Source: an uncultured Pseudomonadota bacterium
GTDB lineage: Bacteria > Myxococcota_A > UBA796 > GCA-2862545
NCBI GenBank assembly: GCA_937891875.1
Contig: CALATR010000655.1
Span: 1 to 5,663 of the forward strand
Length of the DNA stretch: 5,663 bases
Direction of reading: 5' to 3'
Shown: positions 5,460 through 5,663 of the stretch, in pieces
Numbering within the stretch: position 1 is the stretch's first letter
Layout: every line of letters begins with the position of its first letter
Notes under the pieces: generated by a model
The model's database searches: none
Seen by the model: only the letters and a program-made list of their open reading frames with translations
What the model was told of the DNA's origin: nothing
Position numbers and translations under genes: made by a program

Positions 5460-5487
5460 GGTCCCTGGTCTCTGGTCCCTGGTCTCT
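5460..5487. repeat. Perfect tandem duplication of GGTCCCTGGTCTCT
   Basis: Two exact 14-nt units (5460-5473 and 5474-5487), themselves made of GGTCCCT and GGTCTCT half-units that differ at one base. They run directly into the 10-nt palindrome CTGGGCCCAG (5486-5495). Confidence 0.9.
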
Positions 5488-5663
5488 GGGCCCAGGGCGC
5501 CGGCGGTCGACGAGCGCGCGGGTGCGGCCGCGAAGCCGCAGTGTGGCGTGCTCAGACAGGCCTTCGGCCGAGTTCGATGAGCCGGGTCACGGTGTTTCGG
5601 AGCCACGGGGTCCGTGCCTGTTGCCCCCGCTGGAGTCAGGCCCCAGAGACCAGCGACCAGAGA
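5469..5663. repeat. 22-nt inverted repeat flanking about 150 nt
   Basis: 5469-5490 and the reverse complement of 5642-5663 agree at 21 of 22 positions, with the only mismatch at 5478/5654. The right arm touches the window edge, so the repeat may continue. The enclosed 151 nt has no gene. This could be a small non-autonomous mobile or dispersed repeat element, or a fold-back structure. Confidence 0.7.

Larger units (their letters stand above)
5334..5663. other. 330-nt repeat-rich, GC-rich tail without a gene
   Basis: No frame looks coding. The + strand carries G-rich stretches (GGCGGGGCGG recurring), two 21-nt direct repeats, a 14-nt tandem duplication and an inverted repeat reaching the right edge. 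Minor hairpins are TGCGGC/GCCGCA (5523-5528 and 5535-5540) and GGCC-TTC-GGCC (5559-5569). No U-tract terminator for the nuclease gene is seen. Confidence 0.65.

Noticed and set aside
4338..5606. A 422-codon minus-strand open frame across the nuclease gene and the repeat tail
   Set aside because: The + strand translation has an intact nuclease with all motifs. The antisense product is Arg/Pro-rich and its N-terminal part is translated repeats.

Overview
The window is GC-rich throughout (about 70 % or more by eye in the genes) with strong G/C preference at third codon positions. It carries mostly single genes, lipoproteins with short Asp-Thr repeats, and the C-terminus of an error-prone DnaE2 polymerase. 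Together these suggest a myxobacterium-like (Myxococcota / deltaproteobacterial) genome. That is an inference from style and gene content, because no rRNA or other phylogenetic marker is present.

Layout, left to right on the + strand unless stated. (1) The last 292 codons of dnaE2, cut by the left edge. (2) A 214-aa lipoprotein with two Ig/PKD-like beta-sandwich segments. (3) A 76-aa lipoprotein whose mature part is nearly all Asp, Thr and Gly, encoded partly by a 21-nt tandem repeat. (4) A 528-nt gap with lower GC, two DnaA-box-like sites, nested inverted repeats and C-homopolymers, but no convincing gene. (5) A 516-aa protein with one N-terminal membrane anchor and a helical, possibly repeat-like body. 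(6) On the minus strand, converging on it with an 11-nt gap, a 118-aa membrane-anchored protein. (7) Divergent from (6) by 59 nt, a 311-aa stand-alone RecB/Cas4/AddB-type PD-(D/E)XK nuclease with the four-cysteine Fe-S pattern. (8) A 330-nt GC-rich tail without a gene, containing a 48-nt-spaced direct repeat, a perfect 14-nt tandem duplication, and a 22-nt inverted repeat that runs to the right edge.

The only genes with a firmly assignable biochemistry are DNA-linked: the lesion-bypass polymerase at the left and the nuclease at the right. Between them lie four envelope proteins of unknown function. Nothing in the sequence ties these into one operon. Spacing, strand changes and individual TAnnnT-type -10 candidates suggest mostly separate transcription units. 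I see no clear multi-gene system such as a defence island, secretion cluster or CRISPR. The most unusual parts are the repeat-rich tail after the nuclease, the repeat-built mini-lipoprotein and the structured 528-nt gap.
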